Shown piece by piece: positions 33,853-42,226 of a stretch of 64,000 bases of DNA (positions are counted from its first letter, which is position 1; each line of letters opens with the position of its first letter). The position numbers and the translations under genes were made by a program. This DNA is from Candidatus Moranbacteria bacterium GW2011_GWC2_40_12. GTDB taxonomy: Bacteria > Patescibacteria > Paceibacteria > Moranbacterales > UBA11712. The notes under the pieces are model-generated. The model had not been told where the DNA came from and did not search any database. It saw nothing but the letters and a program-made list of their open reading frames with translations. The stretch lies in the NCBI GenBank assembly GCA_000995965.1, contig LBYD01000001.1, forward strand, positions 124,001 through 188,000. Direction: 5' to 3'.

Positions 33853-34998
33853 TTATGATCTGATAATTTTTCTGAAAATGCCTGAAGTTTCCTCGGCGCA
33901 TTTTGGCCAGCTGAATTTTTTGGCTTGCCTGATTCCTCTTTTGCGCATCTCATTATACAATTTATCGCCGCTCAAGACGCTATATATCGCCTCGGAAATT
34001 TCCTGCGGACGGCTTGGATCAACAAGAATTGCTGCGTTTCCGGCCACTTCCGGAATCGAAGAATTATTTGAAGTGATTGCCGGAGTGCCGCATGCCATCG
34101 CCTCCAAAACCGGCAGACCAAAACCTTCAAACAAGGAAAGATAAACAAATAGCGAGGCGAGATTATAGATAAAAGGCTTATCTTCTTGGTCAACATACCC
34201 GGCAGCAATAATATTTTCTTTTTCCTTTTCCACGATATTGTAACAAAGCGGACTGATGTTTCCAGCCAGAACCAATTTGTGTTTTTCAAGATCAGGATGC
34301 TCTCTTCTAACTTTTTTATATGCTTCAATAATTGATTGGATATTCTTCCTCGGTTCAATGTTGCCGAGATATAAGATGAATTTGTACGGGAGACTGTATT
34401 TTTTTTGGACATCCAGAAGTTTTGGATTATTCCGGCTGATAACTGTATAATTTTCGCTTATTCCATGATGAATTATACTTATTGCCTCTGATTTTGTTTT
34501 GTATAATTCTTTCAAGTCATTTCGGGTCGAGCGGGAAACGGCAATAATCCGGTTCGCTTTTTTTGCAATTCGGCGAGGATTTACAAAAAAGTAGTGCCAG
34601 AGGCGGGTTTTCAATGAGAAGAATTCCGGAAATCGCTCAAAGGAAAGATCGTGAAAAGTTGTAACAAGTTTGCAGATTCGGCCGACCGAAAGAAAGTTGA
34701 TGTTTGGCGCAAAAAAAATATCCGCACCTCCAACAAGCCTGTCCAGCTTCGGCCATCCGAAATACCAGAGCAATAAATTCAAAACCTTGTTGGGGTATCG
34801 GAATCTTTTTAGCTGGGCGCGGGGATATCTTTTGAGAAAATTGAAATTTTGGCTTTTTTGCTTGTATGAATTTGAAAAAATGATGTATTGATTTTCCGTG
34901 TCAGCTTCCAGGATATTGCGAACAATTTCCAGCGCGTATTCTCCAACTCCAGATATTTTTTCCTCCTCAAGACATCTCAAATCGATTCCGATCTTCAT
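33853..34998 (-). CDS. GT4-family glycosyltransferase
   Basis: A 381-residue GT-B enzyme with MKIGIDLRCLEEEKISGVGEY at the start, YLGNIEPRKNI in the hinge region and EGFGLPVLEAMACG for UDP/GDP-sugar binding. It is related in sequence to the downstream transferase at 32696-33829, which suggests an old duplication. Its ATG overlaps the stop of the Wzz-like gene by one base, so it is tightly coupled. Confidence 0.9.
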   Translation of the reverse strand: MKIGIDLRCLEEEKISGVGEYALEIVRNILEADTENQYIIFSNSYKQKSQNFNFLKRYPRAQLKRFRYPNKVLNLLLWYFGWPKLDRLVGGADIFFAPNINFLSVGRICKLVTTFHDLSFERFPEFFSLKTRLWHYFFVNPRRIAKKANRIIAVSRSTRNDLKELYKTKSEAISIIHHGISENYTVISRNNPKLLDVQKKYSLPYKFILYLGNIEPRKNIQSIIEAYKKVRREHPDLEKHKLVLAGNISPLCYNIVEKEKENIIAAGYVDQEDKPFIYNLASLFVYLSLFEGFGLPVLEAMACGTPAITSNNSSIPEVAGNAAILVDPSRPQEISEAIYSVLSGDKLYNEMRKRGIRQAKKFSWPKCAEETSGIFRKIIRS

Positions 34999-35609
34999 TA
35001 TTCTTCAGAAAAATAATGTTTTCCAAAAGCTATTAGCGTTCCCGCAAAAAATCCAAAAAGGGCCGCAATTCCCAGGTTTATTCTCAAGTCCTGGATGTTT
35101 CTGGCAACAACCAAATTTGTCATATCAACCAAGAACCAATTTGGATCCTTTGCCTCCGAATTCATTTTTTTTGTTTTGTCCGACACGAAAGAAGACGCGG
35201 CGGCGGCCAGTTTTTCCCCCTCTTCTTTTGACCGGGCCGAATAGCGGACTTCAACCAAACTGCTCGAAAGTTTTTCCGCCTGAAAACTCTTCCCAAGCTG
35301 GCGGATTGTCTTTTTTTCTGATTCTACTCCGGCGTTTGCCAGTATATCTTTCGCAACGCCGGGTGCAGAAAGCCATTCCACCGCTGTTTCCGCAAATTTT
35401 TCGTCAGCTTGAAAACGATAGAACTGGTCATAGCGGTAATCGCCTGTATTCTGACTGGCCAGCCGGCTAATATTCAGGATAAATGAAGCCGAATAAGTCT
35501 CTGATTGCCGGACTGACCAGATATAGGCGGCCACGACAGCAATGAGCGCCGCATAAATAACAACTGATATATTTTCCCTCCAGATCTTATAGTATTCTTT
35601 CAGTTCCAT
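34998..35609 (-). CDS. Wzz-like polysaccharide chain-length protein
   Basis: The protein has the two-helix layout of polysaccharide co-polymerases: a membrane helix at about 15-32, a periplasmic-type helical domain, and a second helix at about 176-195 close to the C-terminus. It lacks a kinase domain. The charged cytoplasmic ends are short. Identification rests on topology and on its position between glycosyltransferases, so confidence is moderate. Confidence 0.7.
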   Translation of the reverse strand: MELKEYYKIWRENISVVIYAALIAVVAAYIWSVRQSETYSASFILNISRLASQNTGDYRYDQFYRFQADEKFAETAVEWLSAPGVAKDILANAGVESEKKTIRQLGKSFQAEKLSSSLVEVRYSARSKEEGEKLAAAASSFVSDKTKKMNSEAKDPNWFLVDMTNLVVARNIQDLRINLGIAALFGFFAGTLIAFGKHYFSEE

Positions 35610-35613
35610 AAAT

Positions 35614-36705
35614 TTAGAGCTTGTTTATACTATTTTCGATGTAGTCTTTTATTCTACTCTTAAATATTTCCCTGTCAAATGGAAGAGCTTTTTCGCGAAT
35701 TTGTTGGGAGTCAAATTTTCCGGGATCGAATTTTCTCAGGGCCGCAATCAGGCAACCAGATGTCTGCTTTTCAAAAAATATTCCCTCTTTCCCTTCTTCC
35801 ACATGCTCCACGATATCGCCTCCCCGAAAAGCGACTATCGGCCTTCCGGCAGCCATCGCTTCAATGGCTACAATGCCAAAATCCTCCTCCTGGGGAAAAA
35901 TAAAAGCTTTAGCTTCTGAATATGTCTTAGCGAGTTCCTCGTCACTCAATCTTCCGGTAAATGTTATATTCGGCTTTGCCATTTTTGTGAGACGCTTCAT
36001 GTCCGGACCCCGGCCAATGATCCTCAAGGGCCAGCCGAGCTCGTTAAAAGCCTCTACAACGATGTCAAAGCGCTTATAAGTCATCAGGCGTCCCACCATC
36101 AAAAAATAGTCGCCCGTCTTTTCACCGATACGGAACTTATTGACATCGACCGGCGGATTGATTATATCCGAATCTTTATTATAATATTTGTGAATTCGGC
36201 TAGCGACAAATTTTGAATTTGCAATATATTTGTCCGGTCTTTCGGCACTCACCCTGTCCCAAATCCTTATATAATTCATAAAAAACGGAACTATTTTTTT
36301 GACGATTCCCGGAAATCCGAACTCATCAATATATTTTTGGCAATCATCCCACGCATATCTCATCGGAGTGTGGCAATAGCAAATATGGAGCGTTTCGGGT
36401 TTTGTGATGGCACCCTTTGCGTAACTCGATGAATCTGAGAGGACGATGTCATACCTCGAGAAATCAAATTGTTCGATGGCGGGTGGCATAAGCGGAGGAA
36501 AAACGCGATGATTGGCGCGGGAGTAGGGAAATTTCTGGAGAAAAGAGGTATAAATCCTTTTTTCCTTGAATATTCCGTGTGTTTTTTTCTCGTCATAAAT
36601 CAGCGTATAAATAGGCGCATATGGCCAAATTTCCGTGAAACATTCCAGCACTCTTTCCGCGCCGCCGTATTGGACGAGATAATCGTGGACTAGAGCGATT
36701 TTCAT
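35614..36705 (-). CDS. GT4-family glycosyltransferase, WbaZ-like
   Basis: The start MKIALVHDYLVQYGGAERV is characteristic of GT4 enzymes of the mannosyltransferase WbaZ type. FLMVGRLMTYKRFDIVVEAF and FPQEEDFGIVAIEAMAAGRP give the donor-binding half. It is the first gene of the operon that continues with the Wzz-like protein, two more transferases, DUF4012 and murJ, and has a good promoter 60-90 bases upstream. Confidence 0.92.
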   Translation of the reverse strand: MKIALVHDYLVQYGGAERVLECFTEIWPYAPIYTLIYDEKKTHGIFKEKRIYTSFLQKFPYSRANHRVFPPLMPPAIEQFDFSRYDIVLSDSSSYAKGAITKPETLHICYCHTPMRYAWDDCQKYIDEFGFPGIVKKIVPFFMNYIRIWDRVSAERPDKYIANSKFVASRIHKYYNKDSDIINPPVDVNKFRIGEKTGDYFLMVGRLMTYKRFDIVVEAFNELGWPLRIIGRGPDMKRLTKMAKPNITFTGRLSDEELAKTYSEAKAFIFPQEEDFGIVAIEAMAAGRPIVAFRGGDIVEHVEEGKEGIFFEKQTSGCLIAALRKFDPGKFDSQQIREKALPFDREIFKSRIKDYIENSINKL

Positions 36706-36765
36706 GAAATTCTCTAAGAATTAATAATCTGTATGAATATACAAATTGAAGCTGACAGTGAATAA

Positions 36766-36794
36766 ATTGTAGCCTTTTTATGGGTTTTTGGCAA
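36766..36794 (-). promoter_or_regulatory. sigma-70 promoter of the glycosyltransferase operon
   Basis: On the minus strand TTGCCA (36789-36794) is followed after exactly 17 bases by TACAAT (36766-36771), about 60 bases before the ATG at 36705. The same -35 sequence precedes tRNA-Gly. Confidence 0.65.
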
Positions 36795-36822
36795 AATAAT
36801 ATTCTTGAAATGTAGCGTCTAA

Positions 36823-36846
36823 ATTTTTATGCATATGCATAAAAAT
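36823..36846. repeat. perfect 24-bp palindrome
   Basis: The half ATTTTTATGCAT is followed directly by its reverse complement. It lies about 30 bases upstream of the operon promoter's -35 box, where a dimeric regulator could bind. No loop is left, so DNA binding is more plausible than RNA folding. Confidence 0.8.
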
Positions 36847-36849
36847 GAC

Positions 36850-36877
36850 AATAATAAAAGGCAGTCGGATGACCGCC
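36850..36877 (-). terminator. minus-strand terminator-like hairpin
   Basis: On the minus strand GGCGGTC, loop ATCC and GACTGCC (one mismatch) are followed by TTTTATTATT. It would end a transcript coming from the DedA side of this gap. Confidence 0.55.
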
Positions 36878-37138
36878 TATATGCTTGACGGGAGTTGAAC
36901 TTCTTTTAAGATATATCGAGCTTCACTTGGAAAGGCGGAAATGGCTGCCCCGACACAAAACCAGAGCGTGACCTTGATGTAACCCAACGTAGTGTTGGTA
37001 TAACCCTTGCTCCTCGTTGCGGAGAAATTTTTTAAGAAAATAATTGCAGTTTGCGACAAAATGTGAAATTTGCATGTTGTTAGAAACATACTCACTACAA
37101 TTAGTTGTAGTGATAATAATCGAAATTACCGGCTTAAA

Positions 37139-37732
37139 TTATTTCAAAATCTCCTTCGACTGCTTTTTTTTGTATAGACTTATTCCGAAGAAAAGAATCA
37201 CTGCGGCGGCAAAAATAATATATCCCGCGTATTTGATGTATTCGCTGATTTTTTCGGCCGCGTAGCCGAAAAAATAACCGATGATGACTAATAAAGAACT
37301 CCAAACAAGTCCGCCGAGAATTGAAAATTTGACGAATTTTGAAAGCCGCATTTTGAGCGTTCCAGCCGTGATGAAGGTGATATAGCTCAAGCCAGTCGTG
37401 GATTTCACATAGAAAATTATTCTTCCGCTGTTTTCATTGAATTGTTTCCGCAGTTTTTGGCTGGTTGATTGGCTGATTTTCAAAAAACTTTCAACTCTTG
37501 GGAGAATCTTTTGTCCGCCGAAATATCCAATAGAGTAGAGCACGATGTCGCCGAGGACGTCGCCTGCCGCACTTAAACCAAAAACCACAAAGATATTGAA
37601 ATACCCAAGTGAAGACAAAAAAGCCGCGACTATGGTCACTATCGGTCCCTCGAGAGTCATGAGAAGCAACATGGTTGGATATCCCCAAAGAGACAAAATA
37701 TGAATCAGTTCCTGGGAAGGATGCTGGAACAT
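37139..37732 (-). CDS. DedA-family membrane protein
   Basis: The protein has 197 residues with the DedA/SNARE-associated (VTT) fold: LEGPIVTIVAAFLSSLGY, then GDVLGDIVLYSIGYFGG, and the amphipathic NSGRIIFYVKSTTGLSYITFITAG with the second re-entrant motif. Some DedA proteins move undecaprenyl phosphate or other lipids, which fits the adjacent polyprenyl-phosphate sugar transferase. Length is normal for the family. Confidence 0.88.
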   Translation of the reverse strand: MFQHPSQELIHILSLWGYPTMLLLMTLEGPIVTIVAAFLSSLGYFNIFVVFGLSAAGDVLGDIVLYSIGYFGGQKILPRVESFLKISQSTSQKLRKQFNENSGRIIFYVKSTTGLSYITFITAGTLKMRLSKFVKFSILGGLVWSSLLVIIGYFFGYAAEKISEYIKYAGYIIFAAAVILFFGISLYKKKQSKEILK

Positions 37733-37740
37733 GGCATTTT

Positions 37741-37829
37741 TTACGAATTACGAATACGCTTCGCTCTACGAATATACTAATTACGAATTCTTTGCATTCG
37801 TAAATTCGTAAGGGATTCGTAATTCGTAA
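37741..37829. repeat. nested AT-rich inverted repeat
   Basis: TTACGAATTACGAAT (37741-37755) pairs perfectly with ATTCGTAATTCGTAA (37815-37829). A second pair, TTACGAAT (37781-37788) and ATTCGTAA (37796-37803), sits inside. The unit fills the entire gap between the DedA and sugar-transferase genes. The same GTAATTCGTAAT words occur near 6281-6300. Confidence 0.7.
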
Positions 37830-37833
37830 TATG

Positions 37834-39252
37834 TTACAAGTTTTTTCTTTTCTTGAGCAGAACAAAAAAAGTCTTGAAAAGTATTTCAATATCCATCCAA
37901 AGAGACCAGTTTTCAATATAATAAATATCGAGCCGCGCCTCGTCCGTGAAGCTCAAGTCTGATCGGCCGGATATTTGGGCGAGGCCCGTGATGCCTGGCT
38001 TCACGGACAGAGTTCTTTTTTGCCAGGTTTCGTATTTTTCGACTTCACGCGGCTGGTGAGGACGCGGTCCGACCAAACTCATATCGCCCTTGAAGACATT
38101 CCAAAGTTGGGGAAGCTCGTCAATCGAAAACGCTTCGATAATTCTCCCAACGCGGGTTTTTCGGGGGTCGTTTTTGATTTTATAAAGCGGCCCTCGACGG
38201 ACACTTTGTTTTTCGATAAGCTCGTTTTCGAGCTCCAATGCCTTTTTGAATTCGGGATTCTGCGCGCCGGTGCAATGCTCCATCTTCATATAACGAAATT
38301 TATATACATTAAAATATCCTTCGTGGCCAACTCGCTCGTTTTTGAAAATAATCGGGCCTCTGGAATCGAGCTTGATCGCGATTGCAGTGAGAATCGTGAT
38401 GGGCAATGAAATTATAATCCCGAGCGCAGAACCGGCAATATCAAATATTCTTTTCGCTATTTTCCCCCATCCCTCCAAGGGAGTGTTTTTTATGACGATG
38501 AGAGGTTCCTCGAATAACACCCTGACTTCGAAATTTGTGCTGATGGATTGAAGAATGGCTGGAACAAATTTGAATTCAATTCTTTTTCTGTGGCAAAAGT
38601 CGCTGACATGCCGAAGGTCTCTCATTGTGAGATTGGGATCACAGATAAGGATTTCATCAATCCCCTTTGTTTTCTGGAGGATTCTCAGGGAATCGAGGTT
38701 GATATTTTTCTCCCTTGATATGATCTTGTATCCGAAATCGGGCTTGTTCTTGAATTCATGGCAAATCGTATCGCAATAGCTTCCCTCCCCAATCAGCACC
38801 AGGCGATGGATGCCGATGCCCTTATAAACAAGTAGGAGCTTTTGGATGAAATTGATTACATATCGGGAAATTGTGATGAGGACGACCGCCAGAAACCATC
38901 CGGTAAGGATGACAAAACGAGAAGAAAACCATTCCCTTTGAAGAAATATCAAAAGGACAACAAGAGTGACTCCCACTGTTACTGAAAAAATAATTTGGAA
39001 GAATTCTTTCCAAAAAACACGTGTTGATTTGAGGGAATAAAGTCCTTCTAAGGCAAAAATCAACAGAAAAAACGGCGCTACAAAAAAAGCCACCTTCAAA
39101 TAGGATTGAAAGGGGAAATCAAAGAGAACCGGTTTTATTTCGATTACACTAGGTGTAAAGCGAAACCAATATGCGAGAACAGCCGCCGCTATTATCATTA
39201 TAAAATCAACCGGAACAAGGAGAATAGCAAAAAATAGTTCAGACTTCTTCAT
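37834..39252 (-). CDS. undecaprenyl-phosphate sugar phosphotransferase (WcaJ-type)
   Basis: It has five N-terminal helices with a CoA-binding-like domain, then a final membrane helix and the bacterial sugar transferase domain. The catalytic core is seen in KRIFDIAGSALG, RRGPLYKIKNDPRKTRVGR, SIDELPQLWNVFKGDMSLVG and GPRPHQPREV. The enzyme starts a glycan by placing a sugar-1-phosphate on undecaprenyl phosphate. ATG 39252 (MKKSELFF) is used. It would supply the primer for the glycosyltransferases encoded at 32.7-36.7 kb. Confidence 0.93.
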   Translation of the reverse strand: MKKSELFFAILLVPVDFIMIIAAAVLAYWFRFTPSVIEIKPVLFDFPFQSYLKVAFFVAPFFLLIFALEGLYSLKSTRVFWKEFFQIIFSVTVGVTLVVLLIFLQREWFSSRFVILTGWFLAVVLITISRYVINFIQKLLLVYKGIGIHRLVLIGEGSYCDTICHEFKNKPDFGYKIISREKNINLDSLRILQKTKGIDEILICDPNLTMRDLRHVSDFCHRKRIEFKFVPAILQSISTNFEVRVLFEEPLIVIKNTPLEGWGKIAKRIFDIAGSALGIIISLPITILTAIAIKLDSRGPIIFKNERVGHEGYFNVYKFRYMKMEHCTGAQNPEFKKALELENELIEKQSVRRGPLYKIKNDPRKTRVGRIIEAFSIDELPQLWNVFKGDMSLVGPRPHQPREVEKYETWQKRTLSVKPGITGLAQISGRSDLSFTDEARLDIYYIENWSLWMDIEILFKTFFVLLKKRKNL

Positions 39253-39302
39253 GAAGTTCAATAGCAATTACAAATCTCCAGGAATCAAACATTGCAAATT
39301 GT

Positions 39303-39943
39303 TAGTTCGAGGCCTATAAGCCGGATTCTGTCTTATCCCTCGCCACTTTCACCAAAAATAATTGGTGTAACTTTCAGTAATTCGCGGGGAATAAAGTCAC
39401 AAAAAGTGGTGAGGGATGAGATAATCATTTATCTGGTCCCAATGTTGCCATTGGGATCGAGCGTCTCCTCCGACACAACGCCGGAGTTCAGACTTGCACC
39501 AGGCAGGGTTTGCCAAGCTTCGATCGTCACCAATCGATTCCAATTGCAGCTGCCGTTCAGGCTTTCACTGGGGTCGGGTCCAAACTCGCCCAAGGAGGCG
39601 GTGCGACCCCTTCAAGCAAAAGCCTGAACAGACAACATCAATCGGCTTTTCACCTTTTTCCCGACTTTGGCGCCGGGATCGTATAGTCTCTGTGGCACTT
39701 TCCCTAAATACGTCTTTCAACGCCTCCGATGGGTGTTATCCATTGCCCATTTCCCGCTCAAATTTTTGATGATGTCCGTCCGCATTCCTTTTCAATCGCG
39801 CGGTCTGACATCTTGAAAACAAAAATTTGAGCGGGGGTGTCCGGACTTTCCTCCTGCCCAAGTTTTTAGATGCACTTCTTTCAATTTGCGCCATAGGTGC
39901 AAGCCCAAAAACTTGAGCGGGCGATTATCCGGCCTCGACTAAC
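39303..39943 (-). ncRNA. rnpB: RNase P RNA, bacterial type A-like
   Basis: Read on the minus strand, GAGGAAAGTCCGGAC near the 5' end, AAGGTGAAAAG in the middle and GACAGAATCCGGCTTATAGG near the 3' end are the universally conserved regions of RNase P RNA. The ends GTTAGTCGAGGCC and GGCCTCGAACTAAC form P1. The length, about 640 bases, is long; extra length lies in a 16-bp stem (39753-39768 with 39820-39835) whose strand sequence is repeated with one change at 39906-39921. It has its own promoter. Confidence 0.93.
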
Positions 39944-39950
39944 TTACTAT

Positions 39951-39977
39951 ATTATAGCATATTCAGACATTTGTCAA
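39951..39977 (-). promoter_or_regulatory. promoter of rnpB
   Basis: On the minus strand a perfect TTGACA (39972-39977) is followed by a 15-base spacer and a perfect TATAAT (39951-39956) with TGC in the extended -10 position. Transcription would begin at the P1 helix near 39943. The short spacer is compensated by the consensus boxes and TGn. Confidence 0.8.
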
Positions 39978-39983
39978 TTTAAA

Positions 39984-40010
39984 GAAAACAAAAGAGGCTT
40001 TTATAAGCCT
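39984..40010 (-). terminator. intrinsic terminator of the recJ-RNase HI unit
   Basis: On the minus strand AGGCTT, loop ATAA and AAGCCT are followed by CTTTTGTTTTC. It lies just after the RNase HI stop and immediately before the rnpB promoter. Confidence 0.7.
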
Positions 40011-40018
40011 ATTACACC

Positions 40019-40456
40019 CTAAAACATCCTGCTTTGAGCTCTTGTCGCTTCATCAAGCGCTAAATTAGCCAGCCTATCTGCTTCCGAATTTTTTGATCTC
40101 GGAATATGAAAATATTTTACTTCTTTGAATTCAATAGAAAGATTCCAGACCAAAAGAAAAAATTTTTGGATATTTTCTTCAAGCACTTTATATTCATGAT
40201 TGAGCTGTTTCACGACCAGCTCGCTGTCCAAAAAACATTCGAGGGCCATTTTTTTGCTTTTGGACTTTCCGAAGATGAGCTTCACCTTTTGCAGGGCAAA
40301 AATGAGCGCCTTATACTCAGCTTCATTGTTGGTTGCATATCCGATAAATTCCCGATACGTTTTCCTGCTGCCACTTGTTTCAATGACAATGCCCACTGCC
40401 GAAGGCCCGGGATTGCCTCGCGCGGCGCCGTCAGAGAAAATTTTTATTTTGTTCAT
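40019..40456 (-). CDS. rnhA: ribonuclease HI family protein
   Basis: The RNase H fold is clear: FSDGAARGNPGP (first Asp), NNEAEYKAL (Glu), DSELVVKQLN (second Asp) and NSEADRLAN (third Asp). The enzyme degrades RNA in RNA-DNA hybrids. At 145 aa, starting with MNKIKIFSDG at 40456, it resembles the compact RNase HI without the basic protrusion. It follows recJ with its start overlapping or adjoining the region after recJ, suggesting a joint repair/replication unit. Confidence 0.93.
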   Translation of the reverse strand: MNKIKIFSDGAARGNPGPSAVGIVIETSGSRKTYREFIGYATNNEAEYKALIFALQKVKLIFGKSKSKKMALECFLDSELVVKQLNHEYKVLEENIQKFFLLVWNLSIEFKEVKYFHIPRSKNSEADRLANLALDEATRAQSRMF

Positions 40457-40464
40457 ATAAAATT

Positions 40465-42180
40465 TCAATTAATGCGGCTATCATTTCTGATATCGACAAT
40501 ATTCATTTCGATTTTGTGGTTTCCGTTCCATTCGTTTGACCGCAGGCTGCAAACAACGGAAACTTTGTTTCCCACCCGAAAATCAGGAAAAAGTTTTCCC
40601 CCTTTGAAAAATATCCCCTCAAAATATTTTTTTTCTGAATCATTGGAGCTAAAAACAAATTTCAAGTGCTTTTGCCCGTTTCCGACCTGACGAATATCCT
40701 GAATAATCAGTTCCCGCGCCAAGAAGACGGGTTCGCGGTTTCCTTCTCCAAAAGGCTCAAATCTTTTGATTTCGGAAATAATGTCCCAATCAACCTCTTG
40801 AGGCCTTATTTCAGCGTCAATTTGGATCCGCTTTCCCCAGGTATTTTCATCATAACTCTTTTCAATTATTTTCAGCAAATCTTTTTCGAATCGCGCCAGG
40901 TTCTTCGGCTTCACCTTGATTCCCATGGCTTGAGAATGCCCCCCGTACTTTTCGACCAGGCTGTCTAAACGTGAAACCGCTTCGATGAGATTGAAAACAT
41001 CAATGCTTCTTCCCGAACCTTCGACAATCTCCTTGTTTTCGCGCAGAATAAACGTCGGGCAATGATATTCATCGGATATCTTTCCGGCCACGATTCCCAA
41101 AATTCCGAGCGGCCAATTTTTTCCTTTGCGAATTATCAATTTGTGGCAAACATCATCTTTCAAAGTGGACTTTATCTCATCGAAAATCACTTGTGTCATT
41201 TTCTGGCGTTCGCTGTTTTTTGCTTCAAGTTCAAGGGCGGCCACGCGGGCTTTGGCGGTGTCTTTTTCGAGAAGCAGCATAAGCGTGAGATCGGCGTGAT
41301 CCATTCTCCCGGCGGCGTTGAAACGGGGTCCAATTTGAAAAGCGATATTTTCTGCGCTCGGCGGATTTGCTTCACTGATATTCAGCCGGGCGGTTTTTAT
41401 AATCTCCTGAATGCCGGTTCGTTTAGTTTTTTGGAGAACGACCAGGCCATATTTGGCAAAAATCCTATTCTCTTCAATCAGCGGAACGCAATCAGCGATC
41501 GTTCCGATTGCGACCAGATCCAAAAGCCATTTTAGCTGCCCAATTTTTTTCGGAATGAATTTTTCCCAGAGAGCCTGACAAAGTTTGAAGGTTACGCCAA
41601 CTCCGGCTAAATCCTCAAACGGGTATTTTTGATCCGGCAGTTTCGGATTGATCAGAATACATCCTTTCGGGAGATGCCTTGGAAGGGAATGGTGGTCTAC
41701 AACGACGATGTCCATTCCTTGCTTTCGGGCATATTTGATTTCCTCACTATTTGATATTCCGCAATCAACAGTGACAAGCAGCTTTGTTTCATATTCTTTT
41801 TTTATATAGTCGATAGCCGCTTCATTCAATCCGTAACCTTCCTTGTTGCGATCCGGAATGTATGTTGACGGAAAAATGCCAATTTCCTCCAAAGATTCCT
41901 TAAGAAGGACGGTTGAGGTTATACCATCAGCGTCATAGTCTCCGTAAACTGTCACAGTTTCTTTTTTATCCTTGGCTTTGCCGATTCTTTCCACCGCTTC
42001 GCCGATCCCCGAAAGATTATCCGGGCAATAAAGATCTTCATATCGGGCAGAAAGGAATTTTTCTATCTGCTCTTTAGAAAAAAAACCTCTCTGAAGAAGT
42101 AATCGGAGAGTAATTGGATTCAATGGTTCGGATTTTAGTTCGTCCGGAATTTCCGGATTTTTTTTAAGAGACCACTTCAT
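40465..42180 (-). CDS. recJ: single-strand DNA exonuclease RecJ
   Basis: DHH phosphoesterase motifs are in order: YGDYDADGITST, VTVDCGISN, VVDHHSLP and, after the linker, GPRFNAAGRMDHADL. The DHHA1 domain (GVVAGK-like ILGIVAGKISDEY, GGHSQAMG) and a C-terminal OB-fold follow. It removes 5' single strands in recombination and repair. Length 571 is close to the E. coli 577. Confidence 0.96.
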   Translation of the reverse strand: MKWSLKKNPEIPDELKSEPLNPITLRLLLQRGFFSKEQIEKFLSARYEDLYCPDNLSGIGEAVERIGKAKDKKETVTVYGDYDADGITSTVLLKESLEEIGIFPSTYIPDRNKEGYGLNEAAIDYIKKEYETKLLVTVDCGISNSEEIKYARKQGMDIVVVDHHSLPRHLPKGCILINPKLPDQKYPFEDLAGVGVTFKLCQALWEKFIPKKIGQLKWLLDLVAIGTIADCVPLIEENRIFAKYGLVVLQKTKRTGIQEIIKTARLNISEANPPSAENIAFQIGPRFNAAGRMDHADLTLMLLLEKDTAKARVAALELEAKNSERQKMTQVIFDEIKSTLKDDVCHKLIIRKGKNWPLGILGIVAGKISDEYHCPTFILRENKEIVEGSGRSIDVFNLIEAVSRLDSLVEKYGGHSQAMGIKVKPKNLARFEKDLLKIIEKSYDENTWGKRIQIDAEIRPQEVDWDIISEIKRFEPFGEGNREPVFLARELIIQDIRQVGNGQKHLKFVFSSNDSEKKYFEGIFFKGGKLFPDFRVGNKVSVVCSLRSNEWNGNHKIEMNIVDIRNDSRIN

Positions 42181-42226
42181 GCCAATAAATTTATGTTTTG
42201 CGCACGCTTATTATTTTCTTTATGTT

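Larger units (their letters stand above)
36706..37138. other. 433-base gap with palindrome, hairpins and terminator
   Basis: No convincing protein gene lies here; a 72-codon minus-strand frame (36877-37095) has no recognisable product. From left to right there are the glycosyltransferase promoter, a perfect palindrome (36823-36846), a minus-strand terminator-like hairpin (36860-36877), a stretch of about 200 bases with tRNA-T-arm-like TTCAACT (minus), and a second hairpin TCACTACAA/TTGTAGTGA (37092-37113). A small RNA transcribed on the minus strand between 37113 and 36850 is possible. Confidence 0.5.

Noticed and set aside
36877..37095. 72-codon minus-strand frame in the structured gap
   Set aside because: No family resemblance, odd composition, stop lies in the terminator-like hairpin; a noncoding explanation is at least as good.
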